From an uncultured Gammaproteobacteria bacterium (GTDB taxonomy: Bacteria > Pseudomonadota > Gammaproteobacteria > Nitrosococcales > Methylophagaceae), in assembly GCA_905181885.1 (NCBI GenBank), contig CAJIZI010000001.1, positions 823,765 to 887,764 of the forward strand: DNA of 64,000 bases, in the 5' to 3' direction. The notes below the pieces were generated by a model. The model saw only the letters and a program-made list of their open reading frames with translations, was not told where the DNA came from and searched no databases. A program made the translations under genes and the position numbers. Every line of letters starts with the position of its first letter. Position 1 is the first letter of the stretch. Below are positions 42,224 through 51,607 of the stretch, in pieces.

Positions 42224-42853
42224 CTAATTGTCCTTAACAACAGGGATTAGTACTTCATTGCGCCTCAGAAACCAGAGCGTAAATGGGGGGTTATACCTAG
42301 CCCAGATAGCATCGCCACTCTCCTGATAATTGGATTGTTGGATCCAGTTTTCTAGTGTTGATTTATGTTCTAAGTAGTTAGATTGGCTCCATAAGCCAGA
42401 GTAACGAATTGCTGCAATGGTTTGGCTAGGAATCTGCCGTAACTTGATACGTGCATCACTAGGGCGAGGTAGAGTCTCAATAGTGTATGAATTGGGCATT
42501 TTAAAATTAACCGCCCAGCCAGACTTTAATTTTTCTTGACGAACGGGGACGGTCATAGCAATCTCTTCGCTAGCAATTTTCTGTCCTACAGGTGCAGTCA
42601 TAGCAATGGTAGATTGCGTAATATTATTGCCTGAGATATATCCAAATAATCGTTTAAAAGCTATATTACCAGCTTCTTCTATATCGGCATTGACAATCGT
42701 TTCAGCAATAACTTGTGGAGTGTAATGGCGAATTTCAATTTTTTTGTCTTTTGAAATAACGCTGTACTTTGCTTCTTCGGTAGCCATAGCTGAACTTATT
42801 GATATAGCGACAAACAAGAATAGTGGTAGGTGTGTGTATTTCGGGTTATTCAT
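42224..42853 (-). CDS. SOUL-family haem-binding protein, exported
   Basis: 209-residue member of the SOUL/HBP family, whose animal members bind haem. An N-terminal signal peptide of about 24 residues ends near SSAMA. The SOUL core is recognisable from KIEIRHYTPQVIAETIV, FGYISGNN, IAMTAPV and IAMTVPV, and YNPPFTLWFLRRNEVLIPV at the end. Export suggests a periplasmic role in haem binding or sensing, which is inference. It stands alone. Confidence 0.85.
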   Translation of the reverse strand: MNNPKYTHLPLFLFVAISISSAMATEEAKYSVISKDKKIEIRHYTPQVIAETIVNADIEEAGNIAFKRLFGYISGNNITQSTIAMTAPVGQKIASEEIAMTVPVRQEKLKSGWAVNFKMPNSYTIETLPRPSDARIKLRQIPSQTIAAIRYSGLWSQSNYLEHKSTLENWIQQSNYQESGDAIWARYNPPFTLWFLRRNEVLIPVVKDN

Positions 42854-43000
42854 AGTGAGTTAATTTAAAGATTGAAAATATCAGTATCCTCCAATTATAT
42901 ATCTTCAGCAAAGGAGTAAGTTTTCTTCCTCATCTAAATAGCGATAAAATAGATATTTAGATGATACTAAATTAGCAGAATATATAAGGAAAGTTACCCG

Positions 43001-43681
43001 ATGGTCTTAGAAAATTCACCGAGTTGGCAGGCAAAATTATCTCAAGAGTTTGAGATGCCATATATGAAACTTTTAATGGCTTTCCTACTTGATGAAAAAG
43101 ATCAAAATAAGGATATTTACCCCAAGAAATTAAATTGGTTTTACGCTCTTGAAGCTACTCCGTTAGATAAAGTAAAAGTCGTTATATTGGGGCAAGATCC
43201 TTACCATCAACCAGGTCAAGCACATGGCTTATGCTTTTCTGTGCAACCAGGCATCAAAGTACCGCCTTCACTGTTAAATATTTATAAAGAATTAGCAACT
43301 GATGTGAATGCAGAAGTAGCACAACATGGTTGCCTAGAAAGCTGGACAAAACAAGGCGTTTTATTACTAAATGCAGTACTAACAGTAGAAGATTCAAATC
43401 CAAACTCTCATCAGGGAAAAGGCTGGGAAATATTCACCGATAAAATCATTAATGTAGTCAATGAACACTGTGACAATGTTGTATTTATGTTGTGGGGTAA
43501 TTATGCCCAGCAAAAAGGTGCAAAAATTGACAATAAAAAGCATCTTGTTTTAAAAGCGGCACATCCATCACCACTATCAGCCTACCGTGGCTTTTTTGGT
43601 TGCCAACATTTTAGTGAGGCTAATACTAATTTAGTTGAGAATGGAAAAACTGCCATTAGATGGAATATACCACCACAATAA
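43001..43681 (+). CDS. ung: Uracil-DNA glycosylase, family 1
   Basis: Removes uracil from DNA. The active-site motif [18 protein letters not shown] holds the catalytic aspartate (D66), and [14 protein letters not shown] holds the catalytic histidine and intercalation loop. [12 protein letters not shown] is also conserved. Length 226 is normal. An AAGGAAAG ribosome site lies seven bases before the ATG. Confidence 0.97.
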   Translation: MVLENSPSWQAKLSQEFEMPYMKLLMAFLLDEKDQNKDIYPKKLNWFYALEATPLDKVKVVILGQDPYHQPGQAHGLCFSVQPGIKVPPSLLNIYKELATDVNAEVAQHGCLESWTKQGVLLLNAVLTVEDSNPNSHQGKGWEIFTDKIINVVNEHCDNVVFMLWGNYAQQKGAKIDNKKHLVLKAAHPSPLSAYRGFFGCQHFSEANTNLVENGKTAIRWNIPPQ

Positions 43682-43747
43682 ATAGTCTTATTAGATTGGC
43701 AGATATTGATCAGTTGGGAAGTGCATTGTTCGCGTACAATACCTGCC

Positions 43748-45645
43748 ATGATAAAGCTACAAAACCTCTCTGTCCGTCGTGGCATTCGATTACTCTTTGA
43801 ATCGGTTAATTTGACGATTAACCCAGGCAAAAAAGTTGGTTTAACGGGTTCAAATGGTACTGGGAAATCTAGCTTATTCGCTTTATTGCAAGATGAGTTA
43901 GATGCGGACCACGGGAATGTCTCTTTCCCTCTTCATTGGGTAACAGCCCATGTTGCTCAAGAAATACCTGCTACGGACATATCAGCATTAGATTATGCCT
44001 TACAAGGTGATGCTGAATACATTGTATTACAAACTGCATTGAAGATGGCTGAAGCCACACAGGATGGTGCTAAGCAAAGTGAAATACACGAGAAGCTAGT
44101 TGTTATTGATGGTTACACAGCGCGTAGTCGAGCTGGTAAGTTACTACATGGTCTTGGTTTTAAAGCAGAGCAAGAAATAGTACCAGTGGCTAGTTTTTCA
44201 GGTGGTTGGCGGATGCGGTTAAACCTAGCCCAAGCTTTGATGTGTCGATCAGACTTATTATTACTCGACGAACCAACTAATCACTTAGATCTAGAAGCAG
44301 TTTTTTGGCTAGAAGAATGGCTAGGGAATTATCAAGGTACTTTACTCTTAATTTCACATGACCGCGATTTTCTGGATCGGGTGGTGACACAGATCTGTCA
44401 TATTGAACACCAAGGTATTAAGAGCTATACGGGAAACTACTCTGATTTTGAATTAGCACGAGCAGAGCATCTAGCTAATCAACAAGCAGCTCATCAAAAG
44501 CAGCAACGTGAAATTGCCCACATTCGGAGTTATGTGACACGTTTTAAAGCGCAGGCTACAAAAGCCAAGCAAGCACAAAGCCGCATCAAAGCACTTGAAC
44601 GAATGGAATTAATCGCCCCAGCACACGTTGATTCACCATTTCACTTTAAGTTTTTAACACCATCACGCATAACTACACCATTATTGAGCCTAGATAAAAT
44701 TGCTGTCGGATATGGCGATGAAGCTCTACTAACTGGAGTAAAGCTATCCTTAGCACCTGGGGACCGTATTGGTTTACTCGGTCCTAATGGGGCAGGTAAA
44801 TCTACCTTGATTAAATTAATTGCGGGTGTATTACCACCCTTACAAGGTAAACGTAAAGTAGGTAAGGATATCCGTATTGCCTATTTTGCTCAACATCAGT
44901 TAGAGCAACTCTATGTTGAAGATAGTCCGATTAAACATCTACAACGGCTGAATTCTAAAGCGCCCGAGGGAGAGTTACGTAACTTTATTGGCGGCTTTGG
45001 TTTTCATGGTGATGATGCCTTGGCTCCAGTTGGTCCATTTTCTGGTGGTGAAAAAGCTCGTTTAGTATTAGCTTTATTGGTTTATCAAAAACCCGCTGTT
45101 CTATTACTAGATGAGCCAACTAATCATTTGGATTTGGAAATGCGACTAGCGCTAACTATGGCTTTACAAGATTTTGAGGGTGCTTTGATTGTGGTGTCAC
45201 ATGACCGGCATTTACTGCGTACGGTTGCTGATGACTTATGGTTAGTATCAGATGGCCAAGCCAAGATATTTGATGGCGATCTGGATGACTATAAACAGTG
45301 GCTGATGGCTAAAGATAGACCGTTAAAGATAAAATAGATATAGATACAGTACCAAGTAATAGTAAAAAAGAAGATAGGCGAGCAGCTGCTGATGCAAGGC
45401 AACAATTACAACCACTTAGAAATATGGTGAAAAAAGCAGAACAACAAATGACATCTCTACAAAAAGTTATCCGTGATATCGAGCAAGAATTAGCGGAACC
45501 TAGTATTTATCAAGCAGAAGCAAAGCAAAAACTTAAAAATATGTTAACAGAGCAAGCATCAGCAAAGTCAAAATTAGAGCAGGTTGAAATAGATTGGTTA
45601 GAAGCCACGGACAGCCTAGAGCAGAAAACACAACAAGCTAAATAA
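43748..45645 (+). CDS. yheS: ABC-F ATPase, YheS type, frame broken once near the 3' end
   Basis: Two-cassette ABC-F translation factor. Walker A GSNGTGKSS and GPNGAGKST, signatures FSGGWRMR and FSGGEKAR, Walker [11 protein letters not shown] twice, and a linker with KAKQAQSRIKAL. The frame ends at 45337 after RPLKIK. The next frame then carries the YheS C-terminal coiled coil, from KKEDRRAAADARQQLQPLR to about 45645. Here one base appears to be missing at about 45325-45333 (the opposite sign to most breaks in the window). The ATG at 43748 gives the family N-terminus MIKLQNLSVRRG; the longer open frame from 43706 is not needed. Confidence 0.92.
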
Positions 45646-45677
45646 ATCCATTTAGCTTGTATATTTGAGGAAAGAAT

Positions 45678-47567
45678 GTGGCGTTATTGTCATTAAAACA
45701 AATCGTCGTCAGTTTTGGCGGCCCAAACCTATTAGACAAAGTGGATTTTCAGCTCGATAGAGGCGAACGTGTTTGTCTTGTTGGCCGTAATGGGGCAGGA
45801 AAGTCTACTTTAATGAAACTTATTGCGGGCGATATCACAGCAGATGCTGGCGAAATTATGGGGCAAAAGCTAAAAATAGCTAGATTAGAACAAGAGGTGT
45901 CTGGTAGCACTGATGGCTCAGTGTTTGACGTGGTAGCTCAAGGATTAGGAGAGGTAGCGCCACTGTTAATTGAATATCACCATGTTTTGCATAGGCTTGA
46001 AACTGATGCTTCCGAAGGAGTGTTAGCTGATCTTGAGAAAGCTCAGCATAAACTAGAGGCGGTGGATGGGTGGACTGTTGAACAACGAGTTGAAAGTGTA
46101 ATATCACGTTTATCATTAAATGCTGATAGCGAATTCTCAGAGCTATCTGGTGGTATGAAACGTCGAGTATTATTGGCACAAGCTTTGGTTAAAGACCCTG
46201 ATATTTTATTGCTTGATGAGCCAACTAATCATTTAGACATAAGCTCCATAACTTGGTTAGAAGAATTTTTAAAATCATACAGTGGCACAGTTTTATTTAT
46301 CACTCACGATCGTACATTCTTGCAGGCATTAGCGACTAGAATAGTACAGTTAGATCGTGGGCAGTTGGTTAGTTTCCCTGGTGATTATCGAGGTTATATT
46401 GAACGTCGAGAAGCATTATTAGCTGATCAAGAGCAGCAAAATGCTTTATTTGATAAAAAGCTAGCTCAAGAAGAGGTCTGGATACGACAAGGTATTAAAG
46501 CACGGCGGACACGTAATGAAGGTCGAGTTAGGGCTTTGGAAAAATTAAGGCGTGAGCGAAGCCAACGGCGAGAAAAGTTGGGCAATGTTAAAATGCAGCT
46601 ACAAGATGCACAGCGTAGCGGAAAATTAGTTATTGAAGCTGAAGACCTTAGTCAAAGTTATGGTGGTAGAACCTTATTCAAAGAATTTACGACACTGATT
46701 CAACGTCGAGATCGCATTGGTGTTATTGGACCGAATGGCTGCGGAAAAAGCACATTGCTTTCTATTTTGTTAGGTAAAAATAAGCCTGATACTGGTGAGG
46801 TGACACTTGGCACAAATCTAGAGGTGGCCTATTTTGATCAACTACGGAGTCAATTGGATGAAGAATCCACCGTGCTTGACAATGTGGGACAAGGAAGTGA
46901 TTTCGTTGAGATTGGTAGTGAACGCAAACATATAATGGGCTACCTACAAGACTTTTTATTCACTCCAGAACGCTCTAGAACTCCTGTTAAAGCATTATCT
47001 GGGGGTGAGAGAAACCGTTTATTATTAGCAAAACTATTTACTCAGCCTGCCAACTTATTGGTAATGGATGAACCTACAAATGATCTGGATGCTGAAACCT
47101 TAGATTTATTAGAAGACTTATTGATGAATTATCACGGTACTCTGTTGTTAGTAAGCCACGATCGTGCATTTCTCAACAATGTAGCAACAAGCACCATTGT
47201 GTTTGATGATGATGGTCAAGTGCGGGAATATGTTGGTGGTTATGATGATTGGGTTCATCAGCGTCAGCAAGATTTACAGGAAGAGATTGGTAAATCAAAA
47301 GTAGTCCTAAAGAAGGTTAAGTCAGGGAGTAAAAAGTCCGCATTAACCTATCAAGAACAACTTGATTTGACTGCACTTCCAAAGAAAATTGAAAAGTTAG
47401 AATTAAAACAAGCAGAATTGTTAAATCGTGTTGGTCAGCCAGAGTTCTACCAGCAGGAAGCAGGAAAAATTACTGAAATGCAAGAGCAGTTGGCACAATT
47501 GACGGGTGAGTTGGAAGATAATTATAATCGTTGGCAGCAACTTGAAGCTAAGCAGGAAAATAATTAA
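45678..47567 (+). CDS. uup: ABC-F ATPase Uup
   Basis: ABC-F protein linked in E. coli to transposon excision and ribosome assembly. Walker A GRNGAGKST and GPNGCGKST, signatures LSGGMKRR and LSGGERNR, Walker [11 protein letters not shown] and MDEPTNDLD. The C-terminal coiled-coil DNA-binding domain characteristic of Uup is present (LTYQEQLDLTALPKKIEKLE onward). Length 629. The GTG start at 45678 follows GAGGA; an overlapping ATG is out of frame. It lies directly after yheS, 32 bases apart. Confidence 0.95.
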   Translation: MALLSLKQIVVSFGGPNLLDKVDFQLDRGERVCLVGRNGAGKSTLMKLIAGDITADAGEIMGQKLKIARLEQEVSGSTDGSVFDVVAQGLGEVAPLLIEYHHVLHRLETDASEGVLADLEKAQHKLEAVDGWTVEQRVESVISRLSLNADSEFSELSGGMKRRVLLAQALVKDPDILLLDEPTNHLDISSITWLEEFLKSYSGTVLFITHDRTFLQALATRIVQLDRGQLVSFPGDYRGYIERREALLADQEQQNALFDKKLAQEEVWIRQGIKARRTRNEGRVRALEKLRRERSQRREKLGNVKMQLQDAQRSGKLVIEAEDLSQSYGGRTLFKEFTTLIQRRDRIGVIGPNGCGKSTLLSILLGKNKPDTGEVTLGTNLEVAYFDQLRSQLDEESTVLDNVGQGSDFVEIGSERKHIMGYLQDFLFTPERSRTPVKALSGGERNRLLLAKLFTQPANLLVMDEPTNDLDAETLDLLEDLLMNYHGTLLLVSHDRAFLNNVATSTIVFDDDGQVREYVGGYDDWVHQRQQDLQEEIGKSKVVLKKVKSGSKKSALTYQEQLDLTALPKKIEKLELKQAELLNRVGQPEFYQQEAGKITEMQEQLAQLTGELEDNYNRWQQLEAKQENN

Positions 47568-47612
47568 GAGCAGTGTCTTAATTTTTATTTTGTGCGATAA
47601 GGAAAAAGCTTG

Positions 47613-48959
47613 ATGGAGATATTAGGAGCTATAACTAATTGGATTAAGGTCTTAAATGACATTGTTTGGGGTCCAATCATGTTAATACTCATTTTAGGCA
47701 CAGGATTTTTCTTAATGATAGGCCTCAAGTTTATGCCTATATTTAAGTTGGCTTATGGCTCAAGAATGTTATGGCAAGGACGTGATCCATCGCTTGGTGA
47801 GGGTGATATATCATCTTTTAATGCTTTAATGACGTCACTTTCTGCAACGATTGGCACGGGAAATATTGCCGGCGTCGCGACTGCAATTTTCTTAGGCGGT
47901 CCTGGAGCTTTGTTTTGGATGTGGATCACAGCATTAGTGGGTATGGCGACTAAATATGCCGAGGCAGTATTAGCTGTTCATTATAGAGAAACGGATGCCA
48001 ACGGTAGTAAAGTTGGCGGTCCGATGTATTATATAAAAAATGGGCTAGGCGAAAGATTTGCATGGTTAGGAACAACTTTTGCGATCTTCGGTGCTTTAGC
48101 TGGTTTTGGCATTGGTAATACTATTCAAGCTAATTCTGTTGCTGATGCTTTGTATTCGAAATTTTCTATATCGCATACAGTTACCGGAATAATTATTGCT
48201 CTTTTAGTGGGAGCTGTGCTGCTCGGAGGTATTAAACGTATTGGTCATGTGGCCGGTAAATTAGTCCCGTTTATGGCTCTAAGTTACGTGATAGCAGCTG
48301 GAATTATACTAATTTTAAATGCTGAAAAAGTCCCTGATGCTTTCAACTTGATATTTACTTATGCTTTTACACCAGTAGCTGCGACAGGTGGCTTTGCTGG
48401 CGCTGCTGTTTGGGCTGCAATTCGTTTTGGCGTGGCACGTGGGATCTTTTCTAATGAAGCGGGTTTAGGTAGCGCTCCAATTGTACATGCCTTAGCTATG
48501 ACAAATAGCCCTGTTCGTCAAGGTACTGTCGCCATGATAGGCACTTTTATTGACACGATTATTGTTTGCTCAATGACGGGTTTAGTGATTATTGTCTCAG
48601 GTGTTTGGAGTAGTGGTGAAACAGGAGCAAGCCTATCTGCTTTAGCTTTTGAATCAGCAATGCCAGGTATTGGTGGCTATATTGTTACATTAGGACTAAG
48701 TGTTTTTGCTTTCACTACTATTCTGGGCTGGAGTATTTATAGCGAGAAGTGTGTTGAGTACTTATTCGGTGTTAAAGCTGTTATTCCCTTTCGTATCTTG
48801 TGGGTATTGGCTGTGCCAATAGGAGCGATGGCCAATTTATCACTCATATGGTTGGTGGCTGATACTTTAAATGCATTGATGGCAATACCTAATTTGATTG
48901 CACTACTGCTGTTGAGCCCAATAGTATTTAAGTTAACAAAAACTTATTTTTCAAAATAA
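47613..48959 (+). CDS. Sodium:alanine/glycine symporter, AGCS family
   Basis: Inner-membrane sodium-coupled carrier for small neutral amino acids. Family motifs: SLSATIGTGNIAGVATAIFLGGPGALFWMW in the N-terminal half (two adjacent blocks), GGPMYYIKNGLG, ARGIFSNEAGLGSAPI, and FTTILGWSIYSEKC. About 10-11 membrane segments; length 448. The ATG at 47613 has GGAAAA upstream; the TTG at 47610 is less likely. It is 45 bases after uup; no terminator is seen in the gap, so read-through is possible. Confidence 0.93.
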   Translation: MEILGAITNWIKVLNDIVWGPIMLILILGTGFFLMIGLKFMPIFKLAYGSRMLWQGRDPSLGEGDISSFNALMTSLSATIGTGNIAGVATAIFLGGPGALFWMWITALVGMATKYAEAVLAVHYRETDANGSKVGGPMYYIKNGLGERFAWLGTTFAIFGALAGFGIGNTIQANSVADALYSKFSISHTVTGIIIALLVGAVLLGGIKRIGHVAGKLVPFMALSYVIAAGIILILNAEKVPDAFNLIFTYAFTPVAATGGFAGAAVWAAIRFGVARGIFSNEAGLGSAPIVHALAMTNSPVRQGTVAMIGTFIDTIIVCSMTGLVIIVSGVWSSGETGASLSALAFESAMPGIGGYIVTLGLSVFAFTTILGWSIYSEKCVEYLFGVKAVIPFRILWVLAVPIGAMANLSLIWLVADTLNALMAIPNLIALLLLSPIVFKLTKTYFSK

Positions 48960-48986
48960 AATATTTACTAGTTTTAACAATCTATT

Positions 48987-49751
48987 TTATTCATCGAGTA
49001 AGGCGTTACGATCATCTTCACGAATACGGGGTAAGATCCACATTTCATAAATCGAAACAATCCACATAAATGCGAAGGATAGTGCCATAGAGCCACCACC
49101 AATAATTACTAGCCATGCAAAATGTGGATTTAATTTTGTTAGCCACCATGATGCAATATCAATAACTAAAAAGATATATGGCATGACGATAACGGTTGAT
49201 TTTAAGGCTTTAGAAATGCCTGAAGCGAGACTGAAAATCAGTCCGACAAACATAAAGATAAAAGCAATACCGAAGAGATGAATGTGAGAGACTCGGGCTA
49301 AGGATGAAAAGCTTATACCAGTGTCAGTTTCCGATACCTTGACTACATCCTCAAACTTAGTGAAGTCTGGAATTGGGAGGCCGGAAGCTGCACTATGGCA
49401 AGCTATGCAATTGGTATCCATTATTTTTCGGATGCCATTATCGTGAAAGGCCTTCTCATTGGCTCCTTTACGAACCCAATTAATTATTTTAAGTCTATCT
49501 TTTTCAGAAGCCATTGCTTTCATCGAACCATTAAGTTGTGATTCGATAACTGATCCTGAACGTTTACCATAGTAACTATAGACAATATCATCTACAGATA
49601 TACCGAGCTTGCCATCCGCCATGCCGTGGGTAAATTGAATCTGTACTAAGGCCATGAGATAACCTATAGCAATAACAATTAAGTATCCAGTAAATAGAGA
49701 TTTAATTGCTGTACCCTGACTGGACAGGTTGATTTTATATGTTGTTGACAT
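48987..49751 (-). CDS. Membrane protein with one c-type haem site, unknown function
   Basis: 254 residues. One membrane helix near the N-terminus (about 18-40), a periplasmic domain of about 110 residues, then three helices (about 157-178, 186-205, 211-236) and an acidic C-terminal tail. The periplasmic part has one covalent-haem motif, CIACH (C115, C118, H119), but not an ordinary compact cytochrome c fold. At the start of the second helix is HIHLFG (H156, H158), whose histidines could also bind a cofactor. I have seen similar uncharacterised proteins in related gammaproteobacteria but know no function. It stands alone, next to no oxidase or cytochrome maturation genes. Confidence 0.7.
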   Translation of the reverse strand: MSTTYKINLSSQGTAIKSLFTGYLIVIAIGYLMALVQIQFTHGMADGKLGISVDDIVYSYYGKRSGSVIESQLNGSMKAMASEKDRLKIINWVRKGANEKAFHDNGIRKIMDTNCIACHSAASGLPIPDFTKFEDVVKVSETDTGISFSSLARVSHIHLFGIAFIFMFVGLIFSLASGISKALKSTVIVMPYIFLVIDIASWWLTKLNPHFAWLVIIGGGSMALSFAFMWIVSIYEMWILPRIREDDRNALLDE

Positions 49752-49973
49752 GGCTATGCTCGCTAATTGAGTTTTTGCTGGAGTTCTTTTCAGACTGATT
49801 ACAAACCAGATGATATTATTAGAGTATTCACATGAATAAGTTATAAGTATTTAACCGTTGTTAAGGTAGTGTAAACTGGTTGTGACGAAAAATAGTTAAA
49901 ATAACAAAAGATAAATATTTAATACTAAAAGTACTGTGACTACAGTCTCAATTTGATGAGAGGTAGTGCCAAT

Positions 49974-50009
49974 AAAAAAGCCAGGTAACAAACGTTAGCT
50001 GGCTTTTTT
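49974..50009 (-). terminator. Intrinsic terminator of csp
   Basis: Read on the minus strand, CTAACG and the arms AGCCAGC/GCTGGCT-like stem (AAAAAAGCCAG at the left and CTGGCTTTTTT at the right on the plus strand) form a hairpin with T runs on both sides. It lies 22 bases after the csp stop and can work in both directions. Confidence 0.8.
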
Positions 50010-50031
50010 ATTTTATAGTAGGAAGTACTAT

Positions 50032-50241
50032 TTAGCCTGGAACTACGTTCTCAGCTTGAGGACCTTTCTGTCCTTGTGACACTTCCATTGTTACTGCTTG
50101 GCCTTCTTTTAACGATTTGAAACCGTCTGCTTGGATAGCCGTATGATGTACGAATACATCTGGACCATCTGCTTGCTCAATAAAACCAAAACCTTTTTCG
50201 TCGTTAAACCATTTAACGGTGCCTGTTACTTGCTCTGCCAT
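50032..50241 (-). CDS. Cold-shock domain protein (CspA family)
   Basis: 69-residue OB-fold RNA/DNA chaperone. RNP1 reads KGFGFIEQ and RNP2 reads VFVHHTAI, with the standard [10 protein letters not shown] start and [18 protein letters not shown] end. Only 41 bases separate it from yggX, so it lacks the long cold-shock leader of E. coli cspA. It may be transcribed from within or upstream of yggX and need not be cold-induced. Confidence 0.96.
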   Translation of the reverse strand: MAEQVTGTVKWFNDEKGFGFIEQADGPDVFVHHTAIQADGFKSLKEGQAVTMEVSQGQKGPQAENVVPG

Positions 50242-50282
50242 GTTAACCTCTGTACTTAATTAGTGTTGTAGTAATTTAAAAT

Positions 50283-50549
50283 TTATTCAGCGACAAACTC
50301 TGCTGGAGGCGCTGAACCTTCACCAAAGAAAAACTTTTCTAATTCTTCTTTGAGAAATTGTTGTGATTTTGAATCTGCTAATGATAATCGATTTTCATTG
50401 ATTAACATGGTTTGCTGGCTTAACCACATTTGCCAAGCTTCCTTAGAGACTGACTCATAGATTCTCTTGCCCAAGTCACCGGGGTAGGGAGGAAAGTCCA
50501 TACCTTCAGCTTCTTTGCCTAATTTTACGCAATGGACAAGATTTGTCAC
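50283..50549 (-). CDS. yggX: YggX, Fe(2+)-trafficking / oxidative protection protein
   Basis: 88-residue cytoplasmic protein that protects iron-sulfur clusters against oxidation and is implicated in iron trafficking. The conserved cysteine is C7 in [14 protein letters not shown]. The family blocks [20 protein letters not shown] and [12 protein letters not shown] are intact. It lies 13 bases downstream of mutY; mutY-yggX is a well-known pair in gammaproteobacteria, and MutY itself contains a 4Fe-4S cluster. Confidence 0.96.
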   Translation of the reverse strand: MTNLVHCVKLGKEAEGMDFPPYPGDLGKRIYESVSKEAWQMWLSQQTMLINENRLSLADSKSQQFLKEELEKFFFGEGSAPPAEFVAE

Positions 50550-50562
50550 GTTGTGCCCTTAT

Positions 50563-51607
50563 CTACTCTAATAACGTTAAAAATGCTTTAACTGGCGCGG
50601 GTATACCGAGCTGTAATGCATCTCTTATTGTATACCAGCCGAAAATTTTATTGTTGTCTATCTTCTGGTAGTTATCAGAAGAGTGGACGAGATAGGGGGT
50701 AATGTCCAGTTTGAAGTGTGTAAAAACATGGCTGATTGATGTTTGGTGTTGAATTTCTTCTGGATTAACTTTAAGTTTTTCCTGGCTAAAAGATACGAGA
50801 TTGATAGGGCAATCGAACTCTGGAAAACTCCAAAGCCCACCCCATATTCCGTTGTTAGGCCTTTGTTCAAGTAGAATTTTACCATTATTTGATTGAGCTA
50901 TTAGCCAGTGGCTTTGACGTGTAGGAATTTCTTTTTTAGGCTTTGATGTAGGAAAGAGCTCAGGTGTTCCCAATTGAAATGCTTTGCAATCTTCATGTAA
51001 GGGACATTGTAAACAAAGTGGTTTATTGCGCTTGCAAATAGTCGCGCCAAGATCCATTTGCGCTTGAGTATAATGTGTAATGCGTTTTTCAGGTAGCAAG
51101 CTTTCGGCTATTTTCCACAGCTTCTGTTCTACAGGCTTTTTCCCCGGCCAGCCTGAAATAGCAGTATACCGAGCCAAAACACGTTTTACATTGCCGTCTA
51201 ATATTGGGTGTTTTTGTTGGTGGGCTAGAGCCATTATTGCGCCTGCAGTGGAGCGACCAATACCGGGTAATGCTATTAATTCATCAATCGAGAATGGCAT
51301 TTCTGCTTTGTGTTGTCTGACAAGGATATTAGCCGCTTTATGTAAGTTTCTGGCTCTTGCGTAATAGCCTAAGCCTGCCCACAATGCTAAAATGTCATCG
51401 AGTTTAGCGCTCGCAAGGGCTAGTAATATCGGCGTATTGTGTAATGAAACGCAAATAGTAAGGGATAACAGTTGATACTTGTGTCTGCTGAAGCATGATC
51501 TCGGATAACCAAACATGGTAAGGGCTAATGTCATGTTGCCATGGCAAGTCTTTTCGACCATGAATGTCATACCAGTCTAGCAATCGTTCGTGAAAAGGAG
51601 CAGTCAC
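50563..51607 (-). CDS. mutY: MutY, adenine DNA glycosylase, frame broken once
   Basis: Removes adenine mispaired with 8-oxoguanine. The N-terminal fragment has GRKDLPWQ, PYHVWLSEIMLQQTQVSTVIPYY. The rest, in another frame, has LWAGLGYYARARNLHKAA, the helix-hairpin-helix LPGIGRSTAGAI with GNVKRVLAR, the 4Fe-4S cysteines in CKRNKPLCLQCPLHEDC, and the C-terminal NUDIX-like domain. The frames meet at 51417-51419, where a GGG (CCC on the coding strand) has one base too many; removing it reads YADITSLASAKL and gives about 347 residues, the family norm. The start overlaps the end of the corB-like gene by one base. Confidence 0.94.

Noticed and set aside
45424-45645. Independent 73-residue coiled-coil protein between yheS and uup
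   Set aside because: It matches the C-terminal tail expected of YheS; one missing base explains its separation.
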